Shown: piece after piece, positions 63,987 to 64,000 of the stretch
How the letters are laid out: each line of letters begins with the position of its first letter
Position numbering within the stretch: the first letter of the stretch is position 1
The notes under the pieces: generated by a model
Told to the model about the DNA's origin: nothing
The model's input: the letters and a program-made list of their open reading frames with translations, nothing else
Databases searched by the model: none
Program-made: the position numbers and the translations under genes
From: Caldilineaceae bacterium
GTDB taxonomy: Bacteria; Chloroflexota; Anaerolineae; Caldilineales; Caldilineaceae
Direction of reading: 5' to 3'
NCBI GenBank assembly: GCA_958295845.1
Contig: OY282376.1
Location: 3,299,022 to 3,363,021 of the forward strand
Length of the DNA: 64,000 nucleotides

Positions 63987-64000
63987 CTTACTTCCTGAAG

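Overview
This 64 kb window is a GC-rich bacterial chromosome segment. The gene content suggests a Chloroflexota bacterium, possibly an environmental or host-associated Caldilineales/Anaerolineae lineage. The basis is a mix of Gfo/Idh/MocA dehydrogenases, phytanoyl-CoA dioxygenase, a formylglycine sulfatase, a fused 2-oxoacid:ferredoxin oxidoreductase, class I two-subunit fumarase, LCP protein, SH3-repeat lipoproteins and abundant small dispersed GC-rich repeats. This placement is inference from gene content; no rRNA is present.

Layout. 1-7.1 kb: tail of an amino-acid-type ABC substrate-binding protein, then a minus-strand block (Ca/Na antiporter, miaB, pncB, radical SAM protein). The radical SAM gene has an in-frame TGA inside the codons for Cys-Sec-Ala-Glu-Pro, so it is read here as a C-terminal selenoprotein of the CUAEP-tail type. 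7.1-10.7 kb: an unusual repeat locus. A higher-order tandem array, whose unit lengths step by exactly 10 bp, is interrupted by two IS3-family-derived elements with intact ends and matching target duplications but almost no transposase. One carries a toxin-antitoxin module whose toxin has two nonsense codons; the other carries a small membrane ORF. 11.4-18.1 kb: a catabolic cluster (two Gfo/Idh/MocA proteins, PhyH dioxygenase, MaoC hydratase, two SDRs, a sugar isomerase/epimerase).

18.1-23.6 kb: an island that looks richer in A+T, next to a tRNA cluster. It has a degenerate HNH protein, a translationally coupled ABC-type ATPase plus PD-(D/E)xK-like protein (candidate defence pair), a shattered cytosine-C5 methyltransferase, a DUF2806-like protein, a membrane-anchored hypothetical and a broken ribbon-helix-helix gene. 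23.6-25 kb: six minus-strand tRNA genes (His, Gln, Phe, Gly, Ala, Leu) downstream of the RNase P RNA. 25.1-28.1 kb: molybdenum cofactor genes moeA-moaC-moaD-moaE (MoaD has a 19-residue tail beyond its Gly-Gly) and a VOC protein.

28-30.6 kb: M20 peptidase flanked by dispersed and tandem GC-rich repeats. 30.7-34.3 kb: GntR regulator with the two-gene 2-oxoacid:ferredoxin oxidoreductase. 34.4-39.8 kb: minus-strand housekeeping genes (PlsC, SirB1-like, small membrane protein, atypical SDR, S1-domain protein, YchF). 40.4-64 kb: cell-envelope and metabolic genes: a PP2C-like/transmembrane/propeller protein, LCP protein, HAD phosphatase, YigZ, MATE exporter, GNAT, a lipoprotein made of two copies of one module, fumarase alpha/beta, galT, ROK sugar kinase, SPL-like radical SAM, Nudix hydrolase, epimerase, an amidase lacking the expected nucleophilic serine, sulfatase, cytidylate-kinase-like protein and a four-SH3 lipoprotein.

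The most noteworthy items are the selenoprotein, the repeat array with its IS-derived cargo elements, and the ATPase/nuclease-like pair. All functional calls rest on motif recognition by eye; no database search was run.
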